Source of the DNA: Pelagibius sp.
GTDB taxonomy: Bacteria > Pseudomonadota > Alphaproteobacteria > Kiloniellales > Kiloniellaceae
Direction: 5' to 3'
NCBI RefSeq assembly: GCF_028289705.1
Contig: NZ_JANQOI010000017.1
Coordinates: 1-64,000, forward strand
Length of the DNA: 64,000 nt
The notes beneath the pieces are model-generated. The model was not told the DNA's origin, did no database searches, and saw only the letters and a program-made list of their open reading frames with translations. This document shows positions 51,611-60,087 of the stretch, one piece after another. A program made the position numbers and the translations under genes. Every line of letters starts with the position of its first letter. Position 1 is the stretch's first letter.

Positions 51611-52504
51611 TTAGACCGTTTCGGTGACCTTGACCTTGGCCGCGCCCGCAGGTTCCGGCCGCCGAAGCGGATCGGGAGCGGACGGAGACCGTCCGCGGCG
51701 CGGCGGCTGCCCGAAGAGCAACGAGTCACAGCTCACCCGGTAGCGCGCGTGGGAGAGCAGTCCGTAGAAGCCGCCGCGGTACAGCGGGAAGGTTACGACC
51801 TTGCCGTCGAGCCGCGCCCCGGCAATGGGTTCCCAAAGCAGTGTCTCAGGGTTGAAGGCGACCACGGCGCCCTCGAACTCGGTCAGGCGGCGCAACTCGT
51901 TGGGCGAAAGGCGCCAGCTCGCATGGATCGGATGAGGAAAGTGCAGGTCGTCGTGGCCGATGGCGATCATTCGGATGTCGCTGTCGAGTTCGTCGGGAAA
52001 GAACGCGATATCCGGGCCGTCCGGGTTGAAGTCCACCAGCACCTTGTCGGAGCCCGCGGCGGCTTTGCCGGCGCTGGTCAGCACCAGGCGGCCGTCCGCG
52101 TGACAGCCCTTGGGAACGATGCTCACCGTCGACGAGGAAAGGCACTCCAGGTTCACCTTGTTCGAGTCCATGGTGTTGCCCGTATTGCCCACCTCGATCA
52201 CGCGGGCAAAGACCTCGATCTCGGATTCCCCGCTGTCATCAAGGCCGCCAGAGACTTCGCAATCGCAGTTGCACGACAGGGATTCGTCGAGCTTGACGCG
52301 GAACTTCCCCTTGTTGGGCACCGGAACGGAAATCGTCTGCTGCAGCAGCTCGTCGTTTATGTCGTAGATCTCGAGGTTGAACCTCTCAGTGCCGTTGCGG
52401 GATGTGCCGCAGACCACCACGCGAATGCGCAAAGGGGTGTTCCGATCGCAGCTCGCAACCACGAGCCGGCCTTTGGTCACCACCGACGTAAACTTGATCG
52501 CCAT
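51611..52504 (-). CDS. Hypothetical beta-rich protein with Cys cluster
   Basis: A 297-residue protein I do not recognise. The first 100 residues look like beta strands (IKFTSVVTKGRLVVASC, ERFNLEIYDINDELLQQTIS) and hold a cysteine cluster SLSCNCDCEVSGG. The middle part is acidic (NPDGPDIAFFPDELDSDIRM), and the last 40 residues form a basic Pro/Arg tail (PPRRGRSPSAPDPLRRPEP). No signal peptide or membrane segment. The start with GGAGGAG before two consecutive ATG codons is well supported (52504 preferred). It lies between the permuted amine oxidase and the CoA-thioester operon, transcribed towards the former. Confidence 0.65.
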   Translation of the reverse strand: MAIKFTSVVTKGRLVVASCDRNTPLRIRVVVCGTSRNGTERFNLEIYDINDELLQQTISVPVPNKGKFRVKLDESLSCNCDCEVSGGLDDSGESEIEVFARVIEVGNTGNTMDSNKVNLECLSSSTVSIVPKGCHADGRLVLTSAGKAAAGSDKVLVDFNPDGPDIAFFPDELDSDIRMIAIGHDDLHFPHPIHASWRLSPNELRRLTEFEGAVVAFNPETLLWEPIAGARLDGKVVTFPLYRGGFYGLLSHARYRVSCDSLLFGQPPRRGRSPSAPDPLRRPEPAGAAKVKVTETV

Positions 52505-52689
52505 CATCTCCTCCAAGCGATTGAGTCGATGCGGCGGTTCGCCCCACCCGCAGGCCGCCGCCGTTCGTTGCCGATTGGTCAGATTTACGGACCGGCGCGC
52601 AGGTTTGGACGCTCGGCAAAAGGGATTACCCCTTCTGCTCCCGCCGGCCTTTGGGGGCCGGCAAGGCGGAGATGTCGAAGAGAGACCCG

Positions 52690-53016
52690 CTAGCGCTTCG
52701 GCGGGTCGTAGAAGTCGACGGGCGTCATGAGCTTGTTGGTCTGGGAGATCAGGGCGCCCAGCTCGGCGGCGCGCCGCAAGTAGTCCTGCCAATCCGGATC
52801 GGCCTGCATGGCCGCACGCCGCGCCTCCCGGTCGCCGGCGTTCTCATAGACCCAGATGTGGACGTACTCGTTGGGATCGCCAGTCTCGGTGCGCAGAAAC
52901 GCCACCGGCTGGCCCAGGTGTCGGGTCTGTGCCGGCTTGCCGTACTTCTCATAGACTTCGAACTGGGCCTTCAGCGTGCCCGGCCTCACCCGGTAGGTCC
53001 GCACGTCCAAGAGCAT
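52690..53016 (-). CDS. NIPSNAP family protein
   Basis: A 108-residue dimeric alpha/beta-barrel type protein. It opens MLLDVRTYRVRPGTLKAQFE and has the family segment YVHIWVYENAGDREARRAAM with DPDWQDYLRR. Such proteins occur in many aromatic and fatty acid catabolic operons with unknown function. It is last in the leftward CoA-thioester operon, 66 bases after the zinc-ribbon gene. A GCCGGCC/GGCCGGC hairpin lies just past its stop at 52643-52662. The 185 bases between it and the next gene downstream hold no gene. Confidence 0.82.
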   Translation of the reverse strand: MLLDVRTYRVRPGTLKAQFEVYEKYGKPAQTRHLGQPVAFLRTETGDPNEYVHIWVYENAGDREARRAAMQADPDWQDYLRRAAELGALISQTNKLMTPVDFYDPPKR

Positions 53017-53082
53017 CTTTGTTCTCCCTTCGATTGCTTGTTCGCTGTTCGGTCATCGACGCCCTGGCAGGGTGGCATTGCG

Positions 53083-53442
53083 CTATCCCCAATCCAGGTT
53101 CACCGACATGCAGTTGGCGCAGAGCAGCGCACCGCGGGGCATCGGATGACCGCAGTAGTGACATGCATCCGGTTCCCCGCGCAGATGCAGGACGATGGCC
53201 TTCGCCTCCCGGTCGCCGCAGGGCAGCGCATCTTTCAAGTAATCCATGGCCGCCACCGGGTTCGACCGCCTCAGTTCGGCGACCTCCCGGCGCTGCGCAT
53301 CGGAAAGGGGCTGGCAGAGCAGCACCGGGACACCGCACTGCGGGCAAACAACATGCGGCCGGCCCGCCAGATCGAACTCCTCATAGGCATAGCTCTGATC
53401 GCGATAGTCTTCGAGCTTGCGTGGCGTCATCTTCCGCGGCAT
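53083..53442 (-). CDS. Small double zinc-ribbon protein
   Basis: A 119-residue soluble protein with two Cys pairs in each of two knuckle-like sites: VVCPQCGVPVLLCQ near residue 32 and ACHYCGHPMPRGALLCANC near residue 94. Between them is a helical region (RREVAELRRSNPVAAMDYLK) of unknown role. It begins three bases after the stop of the hydratase gene. In CoA catabolic operons zinc-ribbon OB proteins accompany thiolases, but this protein lacks an OB domain. I cannot name a function. Confidence 0.65.
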   Translation of the reverse strand: MPRKMTPRKLEDYRDQSYAYEEFDLAGRPHVVCPQCGVPVLLCQPLSDAQRREVAELRRSNPVAAMDYLKDALPCGDREAKAIVLHLRGEPDACHYCGHPMPRGALLCANCMSVNLDWG

Positions 53443-53445
53443 CGG

Positions 53446-54300
53446 TCAGTTCCACTCCACTTCGCCGTCCATGGCGAGATAGCCATCGGGATCGACGACC
53501 CAGAGGGCGGCGCGGGCGGCATCGGCCTGCCGCGCGCCGCAGACTGTGAAGGGCGCGGTGTCGAAGATCGGCCGTTTGGCGCGGAAGGCGAAGCGGGTGA
53601 CGCGCGCGCCCGGCTTCTCGCGGCGCAGCAGCCCCACCATCAGGGTCGCCAGCAGGGGGCCGTGGACGATGAGACCGGGATAGCCTTCCTCCTGCGTCGT
53701 GTAGGGCTGATCGTAGTGGATGCGGTGGCCGTTGAAGGTGAGCGCGGAGTAGCGGAACAGCAGCACCGGGGAGGGCACGACATCCTGACGCCAGGTGGAA
53801 TCGCCAGGCGGCGCTTCACCGGGCGGCAGCACCGCACCCTTCGCCGCCGCTGCACGATAGACGATGTCATGCTCCTCGACGATACAGGGGCCATCGCCAT
53901 CGGCGATGAGGTGCTCGACCGTGACGAAGGCCAACCGGCCGGAACGTCCCTCCTTCTCCGTCACCGACTTGATGGTCGAGCGGCGGGTGACTGCGGCGCC
54001 GATGGGCAGCGGCCTCGCCAAGTCGACGCGGCTGCCGGCCCACATGCGCCGCGGCAGGTCGATGGGCGGCAGGAACTCGCCGCGCGCGGCATGACCGTCG
54101 GGGCCCAAAGAAGCCGTCGGCGCCACGCCCCAGAAATAAGCCCAGTGCCAGAGCGGCGGCAGCCCATCGCCGGGGCGCAGCGGGGCCCGCGGATCGTCCA
54201 GGGTCGCCTGCAGAGCCAGCGCCCGCCCGAGGTCGATGGCATCGCAGGCCTCTTCCTGGCGGCCGATCCAGTCGGTCCAGGCGCTCGCCGCCTTGCTCAT
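53446..54300 (-). CDS. FAS1-like dehydratase / mesaconyl-C4-CoA hydratase family protein
   Basis: A 284-residue double hot-dog enzyme adding or removing water on a CoA thioester. The N-terminal half is the FAS1-like dehydratase fold (MWAGSRVDLARPLPIGAAV, RSTIKSVTEKEGRSGRLAFV); the C-terminal half has FRYSALTFNGHRIHYDQPYT followed by YPGLIVHGPLLATLM, the hydratase 2-like signature with catalytic Asp/His. This is the pattern of mesaconyl-C4-CoA and itaconyl-CoA hydratases. It overlaps the CaiB CoA-transferase stop by ATGA. The pair suggests activation and hydration of an unsaturated acid. Confidence 0.85.
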   Translation of the reverse strand: MSKAASAWTDWIGRQEEACDAIDLGRALALQATLDDPRAPLRPGDGLPPLWHWAYFWGVAPTASLGPDGHAARGEFLPPIDLPRRMWAGSRVDLARPLPIGAAVTRRSTIKSVTEKEGRSGRLAFVTVEHLIADGDGPCIVEEHDIVYRAAAAKGAVLPPGEAPPGDSTWRQDVVPSPVLLFRYSALTFNGHRIHYDQPYTTQEEGYPGLIVHGPLLATLMVGLLRREKPGARVTRFAFRAKRPIFDTAPFTVCGARQADAARAALWVVDPDGYLAMDGEVEWN

Positions 54301-55421
54301 CCCGCGAACTCCGCGCGCAGAGCCGCACCGTGCTGGTCCAGGGCTGGAACGGCACCCAGCACCGGTGCGTGGCCGCGCTCTTCCGCCGGCGGCGCCACCA
54401 GATCGATGGGCCCGCCCGGCGTCTCGACGGTGACGCGGCGGAGCTGCGGATGCGCGCTCAGGTCAGCCGGGCTGTTGACGGCGCCGAAGGCGATCCCCGC
54501 CGTCTGCAAATCCTCGACCACGGCGCTTCGTGCGCTTCCGGCGAAGCGCGCCTCGATCTCCCGGTCCAGGGCCGCACGGTTGGCCACCCGGGCGCTGTTG
54601 TCACAGAAGCGCGGGTCTTCGGCCAAGGCCTCTTGCCGCAGGATCTGTTCGGCGAAGCGCCGCCACTCCCGCTCGTTCTGGATGCAGATCACGATCTCCG
54701 CGCCGCCGGCGCAGGCATAGACGCCGTAAGGCGCGATGCTGGGGTGATGCAGCCCGACCCGTTGCGGCGCCCCGGGGCCGTAGTCGTGATGCAGCAGCGG
54801 CACGGTCATCCAGTCCGCCATGCCGCTGAAGAGGGAGGCGGCCAGCGCCGCGCCCTCGCCCGTGCGCGCACGCCGCAGCAGAGCTTCCAGGATCGCCTGA
54901 TAGGCGTACATGCCGCAAGCGATGTCGCAGACCGACACGCCGACGCGGCCCGGCCCCTCCGGCCGGCCGGTGACGGCAGCCAGGCCGCTTTCCGCCTGGA
55001 CCAGCAGGTCATAGGCCTTCATCTGCGCATAGGGGCCGGTCTCGCCGTAGCCGGAGATGTCGCAGGTGACGAGCCGAGGATCGGCGGTCCGCAACTCGTC
55101 CGCGCCCAGGCCGAGCCGCCGGGCGGCGCCGGGGGCGAGGTTCTGGATGAAGACATCGGCCTGGGCGATAATGCGCCGGGCCAGCGCCAAGTCCTCCTGC
55201 GTCTTCAGGTCGACGGCCAGCGATTCCTTGCCCCGGTTGAGCCAGACGAAGTAGGCGCTCTCGCCCTTGGCGGCGCGGTCGTAGGCGCGGGCGAAGTCGC
55301 CCTCCGGCCGCTCCAGCTTGATGACCCGCGCGCCGGCGTCGGCCAGGCGGCAGGAGCAATAGGGCGCCGCCACCGCCTGTTCCAGGCTGACGACCAGAAG
55401 GCCTTCCAACGGCCGGGTCAT
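54297..55421 (-). CDS. CaiB/BaiF family CoA-transferase
   Basis: A class III CoA-transferase of 374 residues that moves CoA between carboxylic acids (for example from succinyl-CoA). The N-terminal motif is PLEGLLVVSLEQAVAAPYCS, then GARVIKLERPEGDFARAYD, SLAVDLKTQEDLALARRII, and the catalytic aspartate in AQMKAYDLLVQAESGLAAVT. The C-terminal RFAGSARSAVVEDLQTAGIA and FGAVNSPADLSAHPQLR are also standard. It overlaps both neighbours by four bases. It would activate the substrate acid of this operon. Confidence 0.92.
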   Translation of the reverse strand: MTRPLEGLLVVSLEQAVAAPYCSCRLADAGARVIKLERPEGDFARAYDRAAKGESAYFVWLNRGKESLAVDLKTQEDLALARRIIAQADVFIQNLAPGAARRLGLGADELRTADPRLVTCDISGYGETGPYAQMKAYDLLVQAESGLAAVTGRPEGPGRVGVSVCDIACGMYAYQAILEALLRRARTGEGAALAASLFSGMADWMTVPLLHHDYGPGAPQRVGLHHPSIAPYGVYACAGGAEIVICIQNEREWRRFAEQILRQEALAEDPRFCDNSARVANRAALDREIEARFAGSARSAVVEDLQTAGIAFGAVNSPADLSAHPQLRRVTVETPGGPIDLVAPPAEERGHAPVLGAVPALDQHGAALRAEFAG

Positions 55422-56059
55422 GACGACTCAAGCCCCATACAGGTGTCGCGCACGCTGGGCCGCGGCAGGACGCGCGCGCACCAATCCTCCAGACTCGGTT
55501 GCCCCGCGAGCAGCCGCTGGCCTTCTGCGGTCTCCAGGAAGTAGTGGAACATCGGTGCGGCATGCGCATCGGCGAGGCTGAAACCCGGGCCGGCGAGAAA
55601 GGGCTGGTCGCCCAGCAGCGCCGCCAGTGCCGTAAGGCAGCGCTCCGCTCTCGGCACAGCGGCCGCGATGACGGCCTCATCGGGTTCGCCTTTGCTGGCG
55701 CGTCCGGCACGCTGCACGAAGATCTCCCGCACCATGGGCCAGTAACCCTGACCGTCCAGCACAGAGATCACCTGTTCCATGCGGGCCCGGGCGCCCGGGC
55801 TGTCAGGCTGCAGGGGCGGCCCGTCAAAGGCCTCGTCGATGTAGCGGGCAATGGCGCGGGCCTCGTAGAGCCTCAAACCGTCATGTTCGAAAGCCGGGAC
55901 CAAGCCGAACGGCTGGCGTTGAAGCCAGTCCTCCGGCCAGTCCGATCGGTCGAAAACATCGAAAGCCTGCTGATTGAAATCGACGCCCTTTTCAAGAAAA
56001 GTGATCTTCACAATGCGTACGTAGACGCTGTAGTGGGGACCGAAAAGAAGGGGCTTCAC
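55418..56059 (-). CDS. Glutathione S-transferase family protein
   Basis: A 213-residue GST-fold protein. The thioredoxin-like N-terminal half is KPLLFGPHYSVYVRIVKITF then EKGVDFNQQAFDVF, with the cis-Pro motif FGLVPAFEHDGLRLYEARAI; the helical C-terminal half includes FLAGPGFSLADAHAAPMFHY. The first-helix residues SVYVR suggest a Ser- or Tyr-type active site. It sits between the acyl-CoA dehydrogenase and CoA-transferase genes, coupled to the latter by ATGA. Its part in the pathway might be isomerisation or removal of a reactive intermediate (inference). Confidence 0.88.
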   Translation of the reverse strand: MKPLLFGPHYSVYVRIVKITFLEKGVDFNQQAFDVFDRSDWPEDWLQRQPFGLVPAFEHDGLRLYEARAIARYIDEAFDGPPLQPDSPGARARMEQVISVLDGQGYWPMVREIFVQRAGRASKGEPDEAVIAAAVPRAERCLTALAALLGDQPFLAGPGFSLADAHAAPMFHYFLETAEGQRLLAGQPSLEDWCARVLPRPSVRDTCMGLESS

Positions 56060-56067
56060 CTACAACC

Positions 56068-57228
56068 TCAGTACGACCGCGGCATGCCGAGCACGTGCTC
56101 GGCCAGATAGGCGAGGATCAGGTTGGTGGAGATCGGCGCCACCTGATAGAGCCGGGTCTCCCGATACTTGCGCTCGACGTCGTACTCCTCGGCGAAGCCG
56201 AAGCCGCCGTGGGTCTGCAGACAGGCTTCCGCCGCCGCCCAGGAGGCTTCGGAGGCCAGCAGCTTGGCCATGTTGGCCTCCTTGCCGCAGCGCTCCCCGG
56301 CATCGAACAGGCCCGCGGCCCGCGCCACCATCAGGGCCGCCGCCTCGCTCTGGGCATAGGCCCGGGCGATGGGGAACTGGACCCCCTGGTTCTGACCGAT
56401 GGGCCGGCCGAAAACCCGGCGTTCACTCGCGTAGGCGCCGGCCTTGGCGATGAACCAGCGGGCATCGCCGATGCATTCGCCGGCGATCAGGATGCGCTCG
56501 GCGTTCATACCGTCGAGGATGTAGCGGAAACCCTGGCCCTCCTCGCCGATCAGGTTTCCCGCCGGCACCGAGAGGGTATCGAAGAACACCTCGGTGGCAG
56601 CGTGGTTCATCATGGCGCGGATCGGGCGGATGGTGACGCCCCGGCCCACCGCTTCGCGTAGGTCGACCAGAAAGACCGACAGGCCTTCGCCCTTCTTTGC
56701 CACCCGATCCTTTGGTGTGGTCCGCGCCAAGAGCAGCATGAGGTCGGAGTGCTCGGCGCGGCTGGTCCAGACCTTCTGGCCGTTGACGATGTAGCGGTCC
56801 CCCTCGCGCCTGGCCGTGGTGGCGAGGCTCAGGGTGTCGGTGCCGCTCGTCGGCTCGGTCACGCCGAAGGCCTGCAGCCGCAGGGAGCCCTCGGCGATGC
56901 CGGGCAGCCAGCGCTGTTTCTGTTCGGCGCTGCCGTGCTTCAGCAGCGTGCCCATGGTGTACATCTGGGCGTGGCAGGCGGCGCTGTTGCAGCCGGCCTT
57001 GTTGATCTCCTCCAGGATCGCCACCCCGGCCGAGAGCGGCAGGCCGCTGCCGCCGAAGTCTTCGGGGATCAGCGCCGCCAGATAGCCGGCCTCCGTGAGG
57101 GCCCGCACGAAGGCCTCCGGATAGGCACGTTCGGCATCCAGCCCCCGCCAGTACGCGCCGGGAAACCTGGCGCAGAGGGCACGGACCCCGGCGCGGATGT
57201 CGGGGAAGGTCTCGTCGTCACTGCTCAT
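56068..57228 (-). CDS. Acyl-CoA dehydrogenase, atypical active-site position
   Basis: An FAD enzyme of 386 residues that introduces an alpha-beta double bond in an acyl-CoA. The FAD/substrate signature is LQAFGVTEPTSGTDTLSLAT, followed by KVWTSRAEHSDLMLLLAR, ANMAKLLASEASWAAAEACL and THGGFGFAEEYDVER. The usual catalytic Glu of the C-terminal YEGT motif is absent: the corresponding segment reads RLYQVAPISTNLI. A glutamate in GMNAERILIAGECIG falls where isovaleryl-CoA dehydrogenase has its base. First gene of the leftward operon; the divergent region to 57393 holds the promoters. Confidence 0.9.
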   Translation of the reverse strand: MSSDDETFPDIRAGVRALCARFPGAYWRGLDAERAYPEAFVRALTEAGYLAALIPEDFGGSGLPLSAGVAILEEINKAGCNSAACHAQMYTMGTLLKHGSAEQKQRWLPGIAEGSLRLQAFGVTEPTSGTDTLSLATTARREGDRYIVNGQKVWTSRAEHSDLMLLLARTTPKDRVAKKGEGLSVFLVDLREAVGRGVTIRPIRAMMNHAATEVFFDTLSVPAGNLIGEEGQGFRYILDGMNAERILIAGECIGDARWFIAKAGAYASERRVFGRPIGQNQGVQFPIARAYAQSEAAALMVARAAGLFDAGERCGKEANMAKLLASEASWAAAEACLQTHGGFGFAEEYDVERKYRETRLYQVAPISTNLILAYLAEHVLGMPRSY

Positions 57229-57392
57229 CGCGGGCGCTAGCCTAGCGATTCACCGGCGGGCCGCAAGGGCGCGGACTCTGCTGCCGGTTCACAACCGTAC
57301 ACTGGCCGATTTGCTTATGCTCTGTTGGACTATGTTCCCCGTTGTGCCATGATCGACGCAGACGCCATCACGTCACCGGGGGGAGCCGTCTG

Positions 57393-59036
57393 ATGGCCTG
57401 TGAGATTTTCTTCGACTTCGTCGGCGCCGGCAGCGAGACCAGCGTGCTGGTGCAGGGCCGCATCGACGGTGAATGCCGGCGCATCTCCGTCCGCGTCGTT
57501 CTCTCCACCAGCGTCACCGTGCAAGAAGACGTCGACGTGCCCGGCAGCGGACTGCGCGACTGGTCCGTCACCATCGAGGGGGTCGAACCCGGCGTCCTCT
57601 CGTCCGCCTGCAAGGACGGCCGGGTGACGGTGCTGGCGAATTGCGTCGACGGTGGCGACTGCGAGGCCTCCCAGGAGCTGAGCTTCGTCTGCTGTCCGGA
57701 CGTCCTCCTGAAGAAGCTGGACTTCAGCAGCGATTGCGTTCAGTCGGGCCCGGTCGGCTATGCCGCGGTGACCCTGGAGCTGGAAGTGCTCTGGCCGGAG
57801 GGCTACGAGGAGGAGCTGCTGGTCTCCGTCGCGATCCGCCCGGTCGACCCGCCGCAGGTGCCCACCACGACCGTGGTCATCCACTGCGCGCAACCACAGT
57901 CGGTCTATACCGACGCCGATTTCGCCTCGGCGCCGGACGGTCCGACCTACGTCATTGCCGGCCTCGACTACGAGGTGACCCTGCGCATCCTGGAGCCCGA
58001 ACGCTGCCAGCGGGAGATCCCCATCCAGAGCTACAGCGTGCCGGCCTGCGAATGCGACTCGCTGCCGAACTTCGACGAGCTGTTCGACGTGTTCGATGCC
58101 GAGGGGCAGGAGATCGCGGATATCCACGGCATCGACTGCGTGGACAGCGCCAGCCTGCGCATCGTCCCCAGCCAGATCCCGACCGACTGGGAAGTGGCGG
58201 GCGACCCCGACGGCAACACGATCACGGTCTCCGCCGACCAGAGCGAAGCCACCGTCACCCTGCCGGAAGACGGCAGCGTCGCCATCGTCCTCGTCACCTT
58301 CGGTGAAGGCTCCTGCAAAGAGTCGGTGCCGATCAGCGCGCAGCGCTGCGTGGAACGCGAACCGGACGAACCGGGTGGAGATCCAACGGAGGACCCGGGC
58401 GAGGAACCGGGCGGAGACCCGACGGAAGATCCCACTGAGGACCCCAACGACGATCAGTCCGGCGGCCTGCCGGACTTCTGCAGCATCTTCGCGACACTGT
58501 TCCTGATCGGCATCGCGGTTGCGGCGGTGGGGCTGGTGCTGCTGGTCTGTCCGATGCTGACCGAACCGGCGATCCCCACCCAGTACGCGCTGATCATCGG
58601 CGGCGCGCTGCTGGCCGTCGGGCTCTTCGTGATGCTCTTCATGCTGTTCCTGATGTGGCTCTTCAACTGCCCGCTCGGCCCCTGTACCTGGCGCAAGTGG
58701 GCCTGGCAGGCCGCCTTCATCGTCGGCGCGGTGGCGATCTATGGCGGGCTCTGCCCGGGCTGTAGCTGGCTGCTCCTCGGGTTCCTGCTCTGGGGGCTGG
58801 CCGTCTGGTTCTTCCTGGAATGGCGGCGCCTCTGCCGGCCCTCCATCTGCCTGCAGTTCGCCGAACTGCTGCTGGCCACCATCGCCTTCGACATCGCCGC
58901 GGTGCTGGAAGGCGCGCTCGGCTTCTGCGTCATCACCTCCAACGGCTTCTGGGCCCTGGTCTGGGCGGCCTTCGTGGTTGCCTTCAACGTCTTCGTCTAC
59001 GAAGGCCTGCGGCGCAACAACTGCCTGCGTGGCTAG
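57393..59036 (+). CDS. Unrecognised protein: Cys-rich beta domain, acidic linker, six membrane helices
   Basis: A 547-residue protein I cannot assign. Residues 1-320 are beta-rich with about twenty cysteines, look like two or three Ig-like repeats (VTVQEDVDVPGSGLRDWSVT, TVSADQSEATVTLPEDGSVA) and have no signal peptide. Residues 322-356 form an acidic Pro/Gly/Asp linker with repeated GGDPTEDP units. Then six hydrophobic helices follow, around 367-395, 404-430, 442-462, 465-485, 492-515 and 520-540, with further cysteines at their ends. GGGGGGAG precedes the ATG. It converges on and overlaps by four bases the UspA gene and is divergent from the CoA-thioester operon. Confidence 0.7.
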   Translation: MACEIFFDFVGAGSETSVLVQGRIDGECRRISVRVVLSTSVTVQEDVDVPGSGLRDWSVTIEGVEPGVLSSACKDGRVTVLANCVDGGDCEASQELSFVCCPDVLLKKLDFSSDCVQSGPVGYAAVTLELEVLWPEGYEEELLVSVAIRPVDPPQVPTTTVVIHCAQPQSVYTDADFASAPDGPTYVIAGLDYEVTLRILEPERCQREIPIQSYSVPACECDSLPNFDELFDVFDAEGQEIADIHGIDCVDSASLRIVPSQIPTDWEVAGDPDGNTITVSADQSEATVTLPEDGSVAIVLVTFGEGSCKESVPISAQRCVEREPDEPGGDPTEDPGEEPGGDPTEDPTEDPNDDQSGGLPDFCSIFATLFLIGIAVAAVGLVLLVCPMLTEPAIPTQYALIIGGALLAVGLFVMLFMLFLMWLFNCPLGPCTWRKWAWQAAFIVGAVAIYGGLCPGCSWLLLGFLLWGLAVWFFLEWRRLCRPSICLQFAELLLATIAFDIAAVLEGALGFCVITSNGFWALVWAAFVVAFNVFVYEGLRRNNCLRG

Positions 59037-59887
59037 GCCGGCTCGGGGATTGCTAGTACTGGGCACGGCGCGCGGCGCAGCACCTGCTCGGTGGTGCTGC
59101 CGCGCAGGGCATCGAGGATGCCATGGCGTCCCGCGGTGGTCATGACGATCAGGCTCGCCTCGCCTTCAATCGCCGCCTCCACGATGGCCTCGACCGGTGC
59201 GCCTCCTCGCGTGAGGCGCTCAAAGCTGCACGGCAGCTCCGCCGGCGGCACGACCGCCGGCATAGACCCGGCCTCCCCGACAAAGAGCGCTTCCAGCCTT
59301 GGCGACGCGGCACCGAAGGGCCGCAGCAAGGCGCCGGCCGCCGCGACGGCGCGCTGGGGGTCCGGCCGGTGGTCGACGGGAATCAGCACCCGGCTCAGAT
59401 CGGCCTGGCCGTTCCCGGCGGAGACGAAGCCCCTGGCGCGGCCCGGAACGAAGAGGGTTACGGTCTTGCTGCGGCGGGCGAGGCGTTCGGAGACGGAGGG
59501 CTTGATCCAGCGCGGCAGGCCCTCCCGACCCTCGGTCGAGAGAACGAGAAGGTCCACGGTCTCCCCCTCCAGGAAGGTGGCCATGGCCGACACCGGGTCC
59601 CGGCTGCCAAGTTCCACCTTGCCGACCTTGAGCCCGAGTTCCGTGGCCACGGCGCCCTTCGGGCTGCCCTCCTCCAGCAGGCCCCAGCGCGCAAGGGTCT
59701 CGCGGACATGGGGAAACCCGGCCCAGTCCGGCCCGGCAGCGCTGTCGGAGTCGACATGAAGAATGTCGAGGTAGGATCGGTTGGCCAGCGCGATCTTCAG
59801 CGCATGTTCGAAGGCGACCCGGCTGGCGGCCGAGAAGTCGGTCGGGTGAAAGATCGAGCGGAATACGGGCTCTGAGGACTCGGACAT
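59033..59887 (-). CDS. Tandem universal stress protein (two UspA domains)
   Basis: A 284-residue protein with two UspA units. Unit 1 starts FRSIFHPTDFSAASRVAFEH and ends near DLLVLSTEGREGLPRWIKPS, followed by SVSERLARRSKTVTLFVPG; unit 2 starts LSRVLIPVDHRPDPQRAVAA and ends SLIVMTTAGRHGILDALRGS with TTEQVLRRAPCPVLAIPEP. The ATP-binding G-x2-G-x9-G(S/T) pattern is recognisable but altered in both. The ATG at 59887 is chosen; the frame opens 33 codons upstream. The last bases overlap the convergent membrane protein gene. Confidence 0.88.
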   Translation of the reverse strand: MSESSEPVFRSIFHPTDFSAASRVAFEHALKIALANRSYLDILHVDSDSAAGPDWAGFPHVRETLARWGLLEEGSPKGAVATELGLKVGKVELGSRDPVSAMATFLEGETVDLLVLSTEGREGLPRWIKPSVSERLARRSKTVTLFVPGRARGFVSAGNGQADLSRVLIPVDHRPDPQRAVAAAGALLRPFGAASPRLEALFVGEAGSMPAVVPPAELPCSFERLTRGGAPVEAIVEAAIEGEASLIVMTTAGRHGILDALRGSTTEQVLRRAPCPVLAIPEPA

Positions 59888-60087
59888 GAGGCGCTCTCGG
59901 ATGTGATCGAACGCACCCGAGGGGCGCGGGGGACGCCGGGACCCTACAACCGCATCGGCGCGGCGTCCACAGGCCCGGCTTGTCACGGCCCGGGCGGTAG
60001 GCTACCTGCCGCAGGACGCGGCAAACGGAGTGCACCTCTTGCCCAAGCGGAGCCGTAGGTTTGGGGACGACAGCAAAGGAGGAAGCC

